Made by a program: the position numbers and the translations under genes. The notes beneath the pieces were generated by a model. It was not told where the DNA came from and ran no database searches. It worked only from the letters and a program-made list of their open reading frames with translations. A stretch of DNA of 64,000 bases from contig JAUNJZ010000007.1 in assembly GCA_030533085.1 (NCBI GenBank), positions 1 through 64,000 on the forward strand, written 5' to 3'. Positions 17,566 to 24,428 of this stretch are shown piece by piece (the first letter of the stretch is position 1; each line of letters opens with the position of its first letter). Source of the DNA: Synergistaceae bacterium (GTDB lineage Bacteria; Synergistota; Synergistia; Synergistales; Synergistaceae).

Positions 17566-18570
17566 ATGAAAATAGGCAAAATGGTTGCGGCGGTAGATTC
17601 CCACACCTGCGGAGAGCCTACTCGCATAGTGATAGGAGGCGCGCCCATACTGCGCGGCGAAACAATGGCGGAAAAATGGGTGGACTTCCGTCTCAACCAC
17701 AACGACTTCAGAAACTTCATCATGACAGAGCCGCGCGGACATTCAGACATGTTCGGAGCCATCATGGTGTCTCCCGCCAACGCGGAAGCAGACACCGGCG
17801 TCATCTTCTGCGACACAGGCGGCAGCCTCTCGATGTGCGGCCACGGCTCTATAGGGCTTGCGTCTGCGATGGTCAACCTGCATATGGTGGAAGTCATAGA
17901 ACCTTACACATACGTGAAACTCGACACCCCAGCCGGACTGGTGACGCTCAAAGTAGAAGTGCGACACGGAGAGGCCGCCAGCGTTACATTGCAGAATGTC
18001 CCCGCATTCGTCTTCGCGCGCGACCGCGAACTATATCTCCCGTCGCTCGGCCGTTCCGTAAGATTCGACATCTGCTTCGGAGGCAGCTTCTTCGCGATAC
18101 TCGGCGCGGAAGATTTCGGATTTGAACTGACGCCGCAGGAATCCTCGCGGATCACAAAGCTCGGACTGGAAGTAATGGAAGAGGCCAACCGCCAGCACAC
18201 GGTACAGCATCCGCTCATCCCTACGAACAACAAAATACTGCTTGCGGAATTTGGCCTCCACCGCGCCGGAGAGGCGGCGCGCAACTGCGTCGTATTCGGC
18301 GCGGGCAACGTAGACCGTTCCCCCTGCGGCACCGGCACCTGCGCAAAAATGGCGCTGCTCGCCGCGCGCGGCGAGCTTGCCCCGGGAGAAGCCTTCCCTC
18401 ATGAAAGCATCCTCGGGACGCGCTTCGAGGGCAGCTACGAAGAGGGGCCGATGGTAGGCGACATTCCCTCCATCATTCCATACATAAAAGGCAGCGCCAA
18501 CATCATAGGCTTCAACTGGCTCATAAGCCACGACAGCGACCCGCTGCTGCCCGGCTTCCTGCTGAATTGA
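17566..18570 (+). CDS. Proline racemase/4-hydroxyproline epimerase family protein
   Basis: A 334-residue cofactor-independent racemase-fold enzyme. Both catalytic Cys are present, C91 in MCGHGSIG and C254 in DRSPCGTGTCAKMA. It is therefore a two-base racemase or epimerase, not a trans-3-hydroxyproline dehydratase, which has lost the first Cys. The substrate is L-proline, 4-hydroxyproline or another 2-substituted imino acid. An anaerobe fermenting amino acids could use it to feed D-proline or hydroxyproline catabolism, but no such genes lie beside it. AGGGAGGGACGGCGGG precedes the ATG, and a strong terminator follows. Confidence 0.88.
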   Translation: MKIGKMVAAVDSHTCGEPTRIVIGGAPILRGETMAEKWVDFRLNHNDFRNFIMTEPRGHSDMFGAIMVSPANAEADTGVIFCDTGGSLSMCGHGSIGLASAMVNLHMVEVIEPYTYVKLDTPAGLVTLKVEVRHGEAASVTLQNVPAFVFARDRELYLPSLGRSVRFDICFGGSFFAILGAEDFGFELTPQESSRITKLGLEVMEEANRQHTVQHPLIPTNNKILLAEFGLHRAGEAARNCVVFGAGNVDRSPCGTGTCAKMALLAARGELAPGEAFPHESILGTRFEGSYEEGPMVGDIPSIIPYIKGSANIIGFNWLISHDSDPLLPGFLLN

Positions 18571-18587
18571 TTCCGCGGGGGCTTTAC

Positions 18588-18617
18588 GCCGCCGGAGAAA
18601 GCGCTAACTCCGGCGGC
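18588..18617 (+). terminator. Terminator after the racemase gene
   Basis: Perfect 10-bp stem GCCGCCGGAG / CTCCGGCGGC, then CTTTTGG. Confidence 0.85.
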
Positions 18618-18855
18618 CTTTTGGATTTTGCCTCAAATGTTCCCCTATTCATTAAATAAATACCTCTTGTATTGATTTATCGCATATATCAAAGCTCCAA
18701 GAGAGGGCAAAAAGCGCCGAAGCGGCTCTGTGAGCGGATAAATTCGTCTGCGTAATACTACCTGGAAAAACCCGAATACAGAAATGACTTGCTTTACTAA
18801 TCTATCCCCGCTTTTTATACTCAAACAAAAGAAAAGAATAGAGGGAGGAATTGAA

Positions 18856-19008
18856 ATGCCGTTCGGAGAAATAATGCTGCTGAGCGTAATGGGAATCACC
18901 GCCGCCGTCTCCACAGTTTTTTCAATATACATGCTGAAAGTAACAATGTGGGACGCCCCCGATGATACAAAAAAGACAGCCGCGGAAACAGTCCGCGCAG
19001 GCTGCTGA
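18856..19008 (+). CDS. 50-residue single-pass membrane protein
   Basis: A short ORF with an excellent ribosome site (GAGGGAGGAATTGAA) and a strong terminator 20 bp after its stop, so it looks like a genuine gene. Residues 5-27 (EIMLLSVMGITAAVSTVFSI) form one membrane helix. The tail is polar and acidic/basic and ends in Cys. I do not recognise it. Single-helix proteins of this size are often accessory subunits of symporters or envelope stress factors, but nothing here identifies a partner. The 230 bp upstream show no clear promoter. Confidence 0.6.
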   Translation: MPFGEIMLLSVMGITAAVSTVFSIYMLKVTMWDAPDDTKKTAAETVRAGC

Positions 19009-19028
19009 CACAGGAAAAAAGATTACAT

Positions 19029-19058
19029 AAAAAAATGCGGCGCAAGCCGCATTTTTTT
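19029..19058 (+). terminator. Terminator after the 50-residue protein gene
   Basis: Stem AAAAAAATGCGGC with GCCGCATTTTTTT around a tetraloop. The A and T tracts on both sides could let it act in both directions. Confidence 0.85.
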
Positions 19059-19193
19059 ACTTTTGTTTTCTTGATAATGGTTGCGTGAGACTAAGCTGCC
19101 GCGCCGCATAATCTCATGTAAAGGCCATTGGGATGACTGACAGCGAGGAGTGGAGAAGCGGTAATCGCCCACACCCGCCGACGATAATGTCGC

Positions 19194-19457
19194 TTATCTG
19201 GAGTTGTAATGATAGCGGCATGAGAGAATTATGATTTGATCGTCTCTCAAGGCGTAGATCAGGCGATGCTCTTCATCAATACGTCTGCTCCAATAGCCGC
19301 TAAAGTTGCCTTTGAGCGGCTCGGCTTTGCCCATGCCTTCATGACCGTTACGTTCTATGTCGCGGAGCAGGGTGTTAATGCGTTTTAGGATTCGCCTGTC
19401 TTCTCCCTGCCAATAGATGTAGTCCTCCCACGCTTCAGTGCCCCATGACTTAATCAT
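19194..19457 (-). CDS. yoeB: YoeB-family mRNA interferase toxin
   Basis: An 87-residue RelE-fold toxin. The residues that E. coli YoeB uses for ribosome-dependent mRNA cleavage are at the same positions, E46, R65, H83 and Y84, within GKAEPLKG, EEHRLIYA and CRYHY. The protein should cut mRNA in the ribosomal A site when free. Its start overlaps the upstream antitoxin gene by 8 bp, the usual coupled order with the antitoxin first. Confidence 0.93.
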   Translation of the reverse strand: MIKSWGTEAWEDYIYWQGEDRRILKRINTLLRDIERNGHEGMGKAEPLKGNFSGYWSRRIDEEHRLIYALRDDQIIILSCRYHYNSR

Positions 19458-19728
19458 CGGGGAGCAACTCGTGTTCGGTCAGCTTCCCTGCTTCCGCTTC
19501 TGTGATGGCGCGCTTGAGGTGCGCCAGGTTTGCGCCGCTGAAAAATTTATCGTCGTCTATTGCCGGACGGCCGCGTGATACGCGGAACGGAAGTTCTCCG
19601 GCGTTAATGGTGGCTTTCATGAACATGTTGATGGCTACTGAGGTGTTCATGCCTACTTCAGAGCAGAATTCGTCAAAGCGTTTTTTTGTCCCCGCGTCGG
19701 TGCGGATCGTTATAGTTGTCTGTGGCAT
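19450..19728 (-). CDS. RelB/DinJ-type antitoxin
   Basis: A 92-residue antitoxin. The N-terminal half (TTITIRTDAGTKKRFDEFC, then TSVAINMFM) is the ribbon-helix-helix DNA-binding domain of the RelB/DinJ family. The C-terminal half (FFSGANLAHLKRAITEAEAGKL) resembles toxin-wrapping tails found in YefM antitoxins. It should bind and neutralise the YoeB toxin encoded directly downstream and repress its own promoter, where a TAAC-GGT-GTTA dyad lies between the -35 and -10 boxes. DinJ-type heads normally pair with YafQ, so the pairing with YoeB is mixed. Confidence 0.9.
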   Translation of the reverse strand: MPQTTITIRTDAGTKKRFDEFCSEVGMNTSVAINMFMKATINAGELPFRVSRGRPAIDDDKFFSGANLAHLKRAITEAEAGKLTEHELLPDD

Positions 19729-19762
19729 TTTTGTTGTCCCTCCTGACGAGCCTTTGTTTTAT

Positions 19763-19791
19763 ATTGTAATAACGGTGTTAGTACATGTCAA
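19763..19791 (-). promoter_or_regulatory. Toxin-antitoxin promoter with operator dyad
   Basis: On the minus strand, TTGACA (19786-19791), a 17-bp spacer and TACAAT (19763-19768). The spacer holds the dyad TAACACCGTTA (19770-19780), a plausible autoregulatory site for the ribbon-helix-helix antitoxin. Confidence 0.7.
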
Positions 19792-19895
19792 TGTTTTTAT
19801 GGTGATTTGTTGTTATTATGTAATAATGTAATGATAGTAAAGAAAGGTGATAGCATTATCAGAGCGCGGCGTGGATTCGCCGCGCTCTCGCAAAT

Positions 19896-20258
19896 CTATT
19901 TCGTCTCCAACTCGTATATTGTCCAGCGCAGAGACTCCGCTTTGCGGCACTCTTTATAATCCCCTTTGAGATAGAGATCCTTAAAGACGGCCTCTTCTCC
20001 CGGCTCTATGATTGTTTTTTCTATGTAGACGTCGCCGATCTCCTGACGCCTGTTGTTGAGGAACGCAAGCGCGGCGTTGAATACGACGGCTTTGTCTCCT
20101 CTGTTTCTAAGGATAATGCTGACGCCGCTTTCCGCAACTCTCAGCCCGCGGTAGGATAGCGGGTCGCCCTCTGGGATATATCCCTTCTTGCTAAAGGCCG
20201 CGAAAGAGGCTGTGGCAAAGCAAAGTATTATAAGCAACGCTGCGGTGAATTTTTTCAT
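19896..20258 (-). CDS. Small secreted protein, unknown function
   Basis: A 120-residue protein with a signal peptide (residues 1-20, ASFAA). The mature part reads as a small beta-sandwich (GVSIILRNRGDKAVVFNAALAFLN, then TIIEPGEEAVFKDLYLKG), like the DUF-type domains that resemble FxLYD or copper-amine-oxidase-like folds. I chose ATG 20258, with GGGGGAAAGCCG before it, over an upstream ATG that gives a non-secreted leader. It sits between the toxin-antitoxin pair and the porin locus, which points the same way. Confidence 0.6.
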   Translation of the reverse strand: MKKFTAALLIILCFATASFAAFSKKGYIPEGDPLSYRGLRVAESGVSIILRNRGDKAVVFNAALAFLNNRRQEIGDVYIEKTIIEPGEEAVFKDLYLKGDYKECRKAESLRWTIYELETK

Positions 20259-20409
20259 CGGCTTTCCCCCATATTCAATATTTTTCAGCTTCTTTATTAT
20301 AACGGAATTTTCCAATTCAGCATATCGCGCCGCAAGAGAACAACGGCATAAATGCCGGGGCAAAATCGGCAAAAGAACGCCGCTCGGCGCTAGTGCGTTT
20401 TATACATAA

Positions 20410-20440
20410 GTAAAGCCCGAGCGTAACGCTCGGGCTTTAC
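20410..20440. terminator. Bidirectional terminator with 14-bp perfect stem
   Basis: GTAAAGCCCGAGCG and CGCTCGGGCTTTAC around a TAA loop. It closes the left porin-side operon on the minus strand and insulates it from the gene at 19896. Confidence 0.8.
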
Positions 20441-20455
20441 TGCCATAGTGATTGT

Positions 20456-21220
20456 TTACTGGCCTTTCGCCAGTTCGTCCAGCCTTGCCTGTATTGTCGC
20501 TATCTCATTGTTGATGGCGGCGAGCCTTGCCTCTTCTTCGGCCTTGTCTTTGCGGAGCTTTTCCAGACGTTTGAGCAGGCGGTCTGTTTCAAGCCTTGCT
20601 CCGGTGGCTCCGGTGTACAGCCTCGCAGGATCGTCATTCTTTATATCCCAGAAGAATCTTGGTGAGCGCCCATTTAACAAAGAACTGAGTCCAGAACTTA
20701 ACTCTACGGTAACTCTGTCCTTGCCGTCAAGGAGATCTTTCCCAGTTTTTTCGTCGAATCTTCTGAAATATACAAGCCCTTCTTTTTTGCCCTGAAATTT
20801 GAAATTGAGACGTTTATCATAATCCGCAGGGTGATAAGACTTGTTCCCAACTTTCATCTCTATCATCTTGTCGAAAGGCCCCGGATAGATAGTTGGACCG
20901 TTATTTTCAAATTCAACGTTAATCGGAATCATTTCATTCAATTGCAGTGACTGTAGATAGTTATATTTAAATGTCTCCGTTTCATCCTTTGTCCACAGAT
21001 TTTTTTCCGCTTCGGACTGTATGAATGCCTCAATATACTCGGAAGAATAGTACGTAAGAGATATCGTAAGGTTTCCATCCATATCGTTATAGACATTTGT
21101 CTTTCTCCAGCGCTTTAAGATATTGTCAAAAGGTGATGCTTCGATTGCTGAGACAAAAACTGTCAGAGTCAACAATATAAGGGATAGCGTTACCCACCTT
21201 TTCAGCCATATGTCTTTCAT
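20456..21220 (-). CDS. Secreted coiled-coil protein, partner of the left porin (paralogue A)
   Basis: A 254-residue protein. An N-terminal hydrophobic signal (about residues 6-27) leads to a mature domain of about 170 residues with no family I recognise, containing the conserved EMIPINVEFENNGPTIYPGPFDKMIEMKVG. A Lys/Glu-rich coiled coil closes it (ETDRLLKRLEKLRKDKAEEE onward). A clear paralogue lies at 25977-26729 in mirror position. The two share about 50 percent of residues by eye and a nearly identical coiled-coil end. Being next to SLH porins, it may be a periplasmic or outer-membrane partner. ATG 21220 has GGAGGA upstream. A terminator lies between it and the porin gene, so it may be read by attenuated read-through. 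Confidence 0.6.
   Translation of the reverse strand: MKDIWLKRWVTLSLILLTLTVFVSAIEASPFDNILKRWRKTNVYNDMDGNLTISLTYYSSEYIEAFIQSEAEKNLWTKDETETFKYNYLQSLQLNEMIPINVEFENNGPTIYPGPFDKMIEMKVGNKSYHPADYDKRLNFKFQGKKEGLVYFRRFDEKTGKDLLDGKDRVTVELSSGLSSLLNGRSPRFFWDIKNDDPARLYTGATGARLETDRLLKRLEKLRKDKAEEEARLAAINNEIATIQARLDELAKGQ
20467..20590. repeat. Outer inverted repeat, left copy
   Basis: This 124-bp stretch encodes the coiled-coil end of paralogue A. In reverse complement it matches 26598-26721 at about 119 of 124 positions. The mismatches cluster in the codons for the R/K and N/D differences. It is the outer arm of a nested inverted-repeat arrangement centred near 23.6 kb. Confidence 0.8.
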
Positions 21221-21264
21221 ATAAAATTCCTCCAATCAGAAATGAATAGATACGCTGCTTAAAA

Positions 21265-21293
21265 AAAGAGAGACCCACAAAGGGTCTCTCTTT
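21265..21293 (-). terminator. Terminator of the left porin gene
   Basis: Stem AAAGAGAGACCC / GGGTCTCTCTTT around a 5-base loop, with a T tract on the minus strand. The equivalent hairpin of the right porin (25852-25883) has the same GAGACCC core. Confidence 0.85.
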
Positions 21294-21312
21294 ACATCAG
21301 CCGATAACTGAA

Positions 21313-22806
21313 TTAGAAGTTGACGACTGTACGGAAAAGCACTACGCTTTCTTTGCCATTATACTTATTGTTAGTAGCCTCACCGAAATCAATAGCGTTG
21401 TACGCAAGCCAGAATTTGATAGCCGGCGTGTACTGATAGCCGATTCCAACCATGTACTGCTTTGTATCGTCATGTCCGGTTACATCCCAATCAGTTGTCA
21501 TGTACTGCAGGAAGCTGCTCCACTTGTCATTCCACCGCTGCTCCGCAGTGATGAGCCATGTTTTGTTCGTTCCATCATTCGTGATGCCAGGCGCATTCTG
21601 AGCGGAACCGTAAACTGCGGGATAAACGCCAGCAGCCCTTGGTCCTACGAAAGCGTTATCCTGAGCGACATACTGCACATAGAGAGAGGTGAACTTGAGC
21701 AGATCCTGTTTGATATCGAGCATTGCGCTCCACGCCTTGGGGCTGTCGTCAAACGCATTCCAGTCTTTGCCAAGATCCTGCCAGTAGTAATATCCTCTCA
21801 GCGCAACCGCCGGTGTGAAAGCAAAAGAGGCGTATGCGCCGTACTGCTGAAGCTTATACTCGCCATCAACGTTATCGGGATCGAAGTAAATGCCCATCAG
21901 TCCAGCATAGAACTTCTCTGTGAAATTACCCTGAAGTTTCAGTCCATAGGTCATTCCATAATTGTTGTCCGCAGCTACAGCACCACCTATAGAACTCTTA
22001 TCATTGAAATTGTCGTTGCGGCCGATAAGGAGTTCGGCGTCAACCTTGCCCCAGCTCTTCTGGAAGTTGAATCCGTCATATTTGAAGTCCTTCCAGAGAC
22101 CGCCTTCATTATCACCCATTACACTGTGATAGAGTCCGGCATCGCCTTCCCAGTCGGAGTACTGACGACCGAAGCGGAAGTTGATATCATAGGGCAGCTT
22201 CGTGTTGACGAAGAAACGATCCGACCACCAGTTGCTGAGGTCTCCCTGGCCGTCGGCGCGGAAACGCCAGAAGAAGTATGTGTTGTCATCGATGTACTTA
22301 GTGAACATGATACGCGCATAAGCCATCGTGAACTCATTCTTCGCATTATTGCTGTTATATGTGTTCACACTATTATCCGCATCGCTGGCGAATTTCGCGT
22401 CGAACCACATATTTCCGTTAATCTTCCATCCGCCGAGACGATTCTCAATAACCGCGACTCTCTTGTCGATTTTGTCAACCTTCACGCCGAGCGCGTCGAG
22501 TTCGTCTTTGAATTCCATGACGAGCTTCTTCAGCAGTTCGAGATCCTGCTTGCTGGCCTTGCTGGCGTCGATATCAACGAGAGCGCGGGCTACAACTGAC
22601 GCTACTTCATAACGGGTAGCAGGCTGTGCACCCTTGAATGCGCCATCAGGATATCCTGATACGATTCCGCGGGAAGCGAGAAGACCTACCGCGTCATAGG
22701 CCCAATGGCCCTGGGGTACGTCCATGAACGGGTTTGTTGCTGCGAGTGCCGGAGCTGCGAAAGCGACTACGGCTACCATTGCGAGTACTGCCATAAACTT
22801 TTTCAT
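21313..22806 (-). CDS. SLH-domain outer-membrane porin (expressed copy)
   Basis: A 497-residue porin of the type found in Synergistota and other SLH-porin diderms. The signal peptide is residues 1-23 (ALA cleavage). The SLH domain is residues about 26-80 (FMDVPQGHWAYD, GYPDG, TRYEVASVVARALV). A coiled-coil spacer follows (about 81-120, ELLKKLVMEFKDELDALGV). The rest is beta-strand-rich with alternating aromatics and ends in Val-Val-Asn-Phe, the C-terminal Phe signal for BAM-mediated insertion. It forms a general diffusion channel tethered to the peptidoglycan layer by its SLH domain. Residues 56-120 are encoded in the inner inverted repeat. The leader is about 290 nt or longer, with AAGGGGG before ATG. 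Confidence 0.88.
   Translation of the reverse strand: MKKFMAVLAMVAVVAFAAPALAATNPFMDVPQGHWAYDAVGLLASRGIVSGYPDGAFKGAQPATRYEVASVVARALVDIDASKASKQDLELLKKLVMEFKDELDALGVKVDKIDKRVAVIENRLGGWKINGNMWFDAKFASDADNSVNTYNSNNAKNEFTMAYARIMFTKYIDDNTYFFWRFRADGQGDLSNWWSDRFFVNTKLPYDINFRFGRQYSDWEGDAGLYHSVMGDNEGGLWKDFKYDGFNFQKSWGKVDAELLIGRNDNFNDKSSIGGAVAADNNYGMTYGLKLQGNFTEKFYAGLMGIYFDPDNVDGEYKLQQYGAYASFAFTPAVALRGYYYWQDLGKDWNAFDDSPKAWSAMLDIKQDLLKFTSLYVQYVAQDNAFVGPRAAGVYPAVYGSAQNAPGITNDGTNKTWLITAEQRWNDKWSSFLQYMTTDWDVTGHDDTKQYMVGIGYQYTPAIKFWLAYNAIDFGEATNNKYNGKESVVLFRTVVNF
22450..22643. repeat. Inner inverted repeat, left copy (inside the expressed porin)
   Basis: A 194-bp arm that encodes the second half of the SLH domain and the coiled coil of the left porin. 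Its reverse complement equals 24457-24650 at 193 of 194 positions, the single difference being a silent GTG/GTT Val codon. Beyond the arm the two genes diverge at once. A perfect 16-bp palindrome, ATCAGGATATCCTGAT (22645-22660), abuts its outer edge on the recombinase side. Confidence 0.93.
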
Positions 22807-23235
22807 TACTTGTACAACCCCCTTGGTTGTTTTTTAGTTTTTTTTATTACGCAGAAGCTCTGCCTGTGGGGTTGCCGGCATCCGTACTCAAGTCTCCAAA
22901 GTTTCCTTGCTCTTCGTTTGCCGTCAGCCTTTTTAAGCTCTGCCGCTGCCTTAAAAATCTGCTCTCCTTTATTGGCGGGGGTTGGTTTTCACCTCTCTTT
23001 CTTGCCGTCCAGGGTCGTCGCAGAATTCCAAGCTATTTGGGGTCCAGATTGTCAAGTTGCTGTCAGAGACAGAATTTTCCTTTCCGCTCATCCAATAAGG
23101 ATTATAGCTACAATCATTCTCTGGCGTATAGGCCAATAGACCTATATTTACAAAATTCCCGCGCTGTCGGTCTGCTTTTCGTTATATTTTCTTATTTCGT
23201 TACACATATATTATACAACTCGGGGAGGATTTACT
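22807..23235. promoter_or_regulatory. Divergent control region of the porin and the recombinase (429 bp)
   Basis: This is the only non-coding stretch inside the invertible block. For the porin (minus strand) a TATAAT box lies at 23101-23106 without a good -35. That gives a leader of about 290 nt with several short hairpins (for example GCAGAAGCTCTGC). I could not match it to a known riboswitch. For the recombinase (plus strand) an AT-rich CATATATTATAC near 23205-23216 may be the -10 region. A TATAGG-N8-CCTATA inverted repeat (23127-23146) sits just upstream of the porin -10 box and could be an operator or a recombinase arm site. Confidence 0.5.
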
Positions 23236-24393
23236 ATGACTTCGCTTCATCTTACTCAGTCGGTTTGCAACAGGGCGATTCCTGGCGATAAGCGTTATGA
23301 CCTGCGGGATTCTTTTGTGCGAGGGCTTTTTCTTCGTGTCGAGGTTTCGGGGAGGAAGACGTGGTATTTATGTTACCGCACGCCGTCGCCTGAGAGGCGG
23401 CTCAGGAATAAGAAGCTTGTTTCCGCTGCTGTCGTTCCGCTTGAGGCTGCGCGCAGGGTCGCGAGGGATTGTCTCGCAAAGCTTTTTCTTGAGGGGGTCG
23501 ACCCGGCGGATTTGCTTTCCCGCAGGCGGCGCGCCGAGGGGCTGACGCTAGGCGCGCTGATAGAAGCATACGAGCCGTGGGTCTGTTCGCATCAGAAGAG
23601 CGGCGATGTTACGATTCGTATGCTGCGGCTTTTCACGGAGTTTATGGATATGCCGGCCGCCGCGCTGGATAAGGCGGCGGTGGAGAGGTGGCGGACGGAG
23701 AATCTGGGGCGTATCAGGCGCGCGACTATTAACCGCCGCGTCGCTGCTTTGCAGGCGTTATGCGCGTGGGGGGTGAAGCAAGGGCTTATCGAGGGGACTC
23801 CTTTTAAGCTTCACAGGCTGCCGCAAACTGATTCAAGGACTGTTACGCGTTTTCTGACGAAGGATGAGCGGGAGCGGCTGATGTGCGAGCTGACGGCGCG
23901 GGAGAATAGGCTGGGGCGCGATTATTTGAAGCCGGCGGTTATCCTAAGCCTGAATACCGGTATCCGAAAGGGTACGCTGCTGGGGCTGAAGTGGGAGGAT
24001 GTGGATTTTAATTCTCGGACGCTGACGCTTCGGGCCGCAATCATGAAGGGAGGCAAGGATGCGGTCATTCCCCTGAATAAAATGGCGTATGACGTTCTGG
24101 CAGACTGGCGCGATTACAGCGTAGGCGCGGCGGGTTTTATTTTTCCGGCGCGGGACGGAAACCGCCGCAAGGATACGGCGCGCGCTTTTATGCTGGTGGC
24201 GGCGCGCGCGAGGATAGGTAATTTCTCGTGGCACTGTCTGAGGCATGATTTTGCCAGTCAGCTTGCGATGGAGGGGGTGCCGCTGCATATCATTCAAAAG
24301 CTGTTGTGTCACGGTTCGATTACAATGACCCAGCGGTACGCGCATCTCTCTCCCAATTCTCTGGAGGCGGCGGTAAAGCTTCTCGTTCACTGA
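23236..24393 (+). CDS. Tyrosine recombinase/integrase (candidate porin invertase)
   Basis: A 385-residue phage-type integrase. Residues about 1-100 look like the DUF4102/P4-type arm-binding domain and residues about 104-190 the SAM-like core-binding domain. The catalytic domain has the full set R244 (NTGIRKGTLLGL), a beta-hairpin Lys near K271/K274, H333 and R336 (HCLRH), H359 (LCHGS) and Tyr Y368 (QRYAHL). It is therefore likely active. No excisionase, cargo or att-flanked island accompanies it. It sits alone between two inverted porin arms, which argues for a dedicated invertase and against a prophage remnant. The ATG follows GGGGAGGATTTACT. Confidence 0.9.
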   Translation: MTSLHLTQSVCNRAIPGDKRYDLRDSFVRGLFLRVEVSGRKTWYLCYRTPSPERRLRNKKLVSAAVVPLEAARRVARDCLAKLFLEGVDPADLLSRRRRAEGLTLGALIEAYEPWVCSHQKSGDVTIRMLRLFTEFMDMPAAALDKAAVERWRTENLGRIRRATINRRVAALQALCAWGVKQGLIEGTPFKLHRLPQTDSRTVTRFLTKDERERLMCELTARENRLGRDYLKPAVILSLNTGIRKGTLLGLKWEDVDFNSRTLTLRAAIMKGGKDAVIPLNKMAYDVLADWRDYSVGAAGFIFPARDGNRRKDTARAFMLVAARARIGNFSWHCLRHDFASQLAMEGVPLHIIQKLLCHGSITMTQRYAHLSPNSLEAAVKLLVH

Positions 24394-24428
24394 TTATCTT
24401 TCTGTTACACAAATTTTAAAAACAGCGT

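Noticed and set aside
22807-23100. c-di-GMP (GEMM) riboswitch in the porin leader
   Set aside because: A GAAA tetraloop-like segment and a GGCAAAC string are present, but the conserved GACGCAAAGCC element is missing.
23236-24393. Integrase as remnant of a prophage or genomic island
   Set aside because: No phage, excisionase, relaxase or cargo genes lie on either side. The flanks are inverted porin arms, not direct att repeats, and the catalytic residues are intact.
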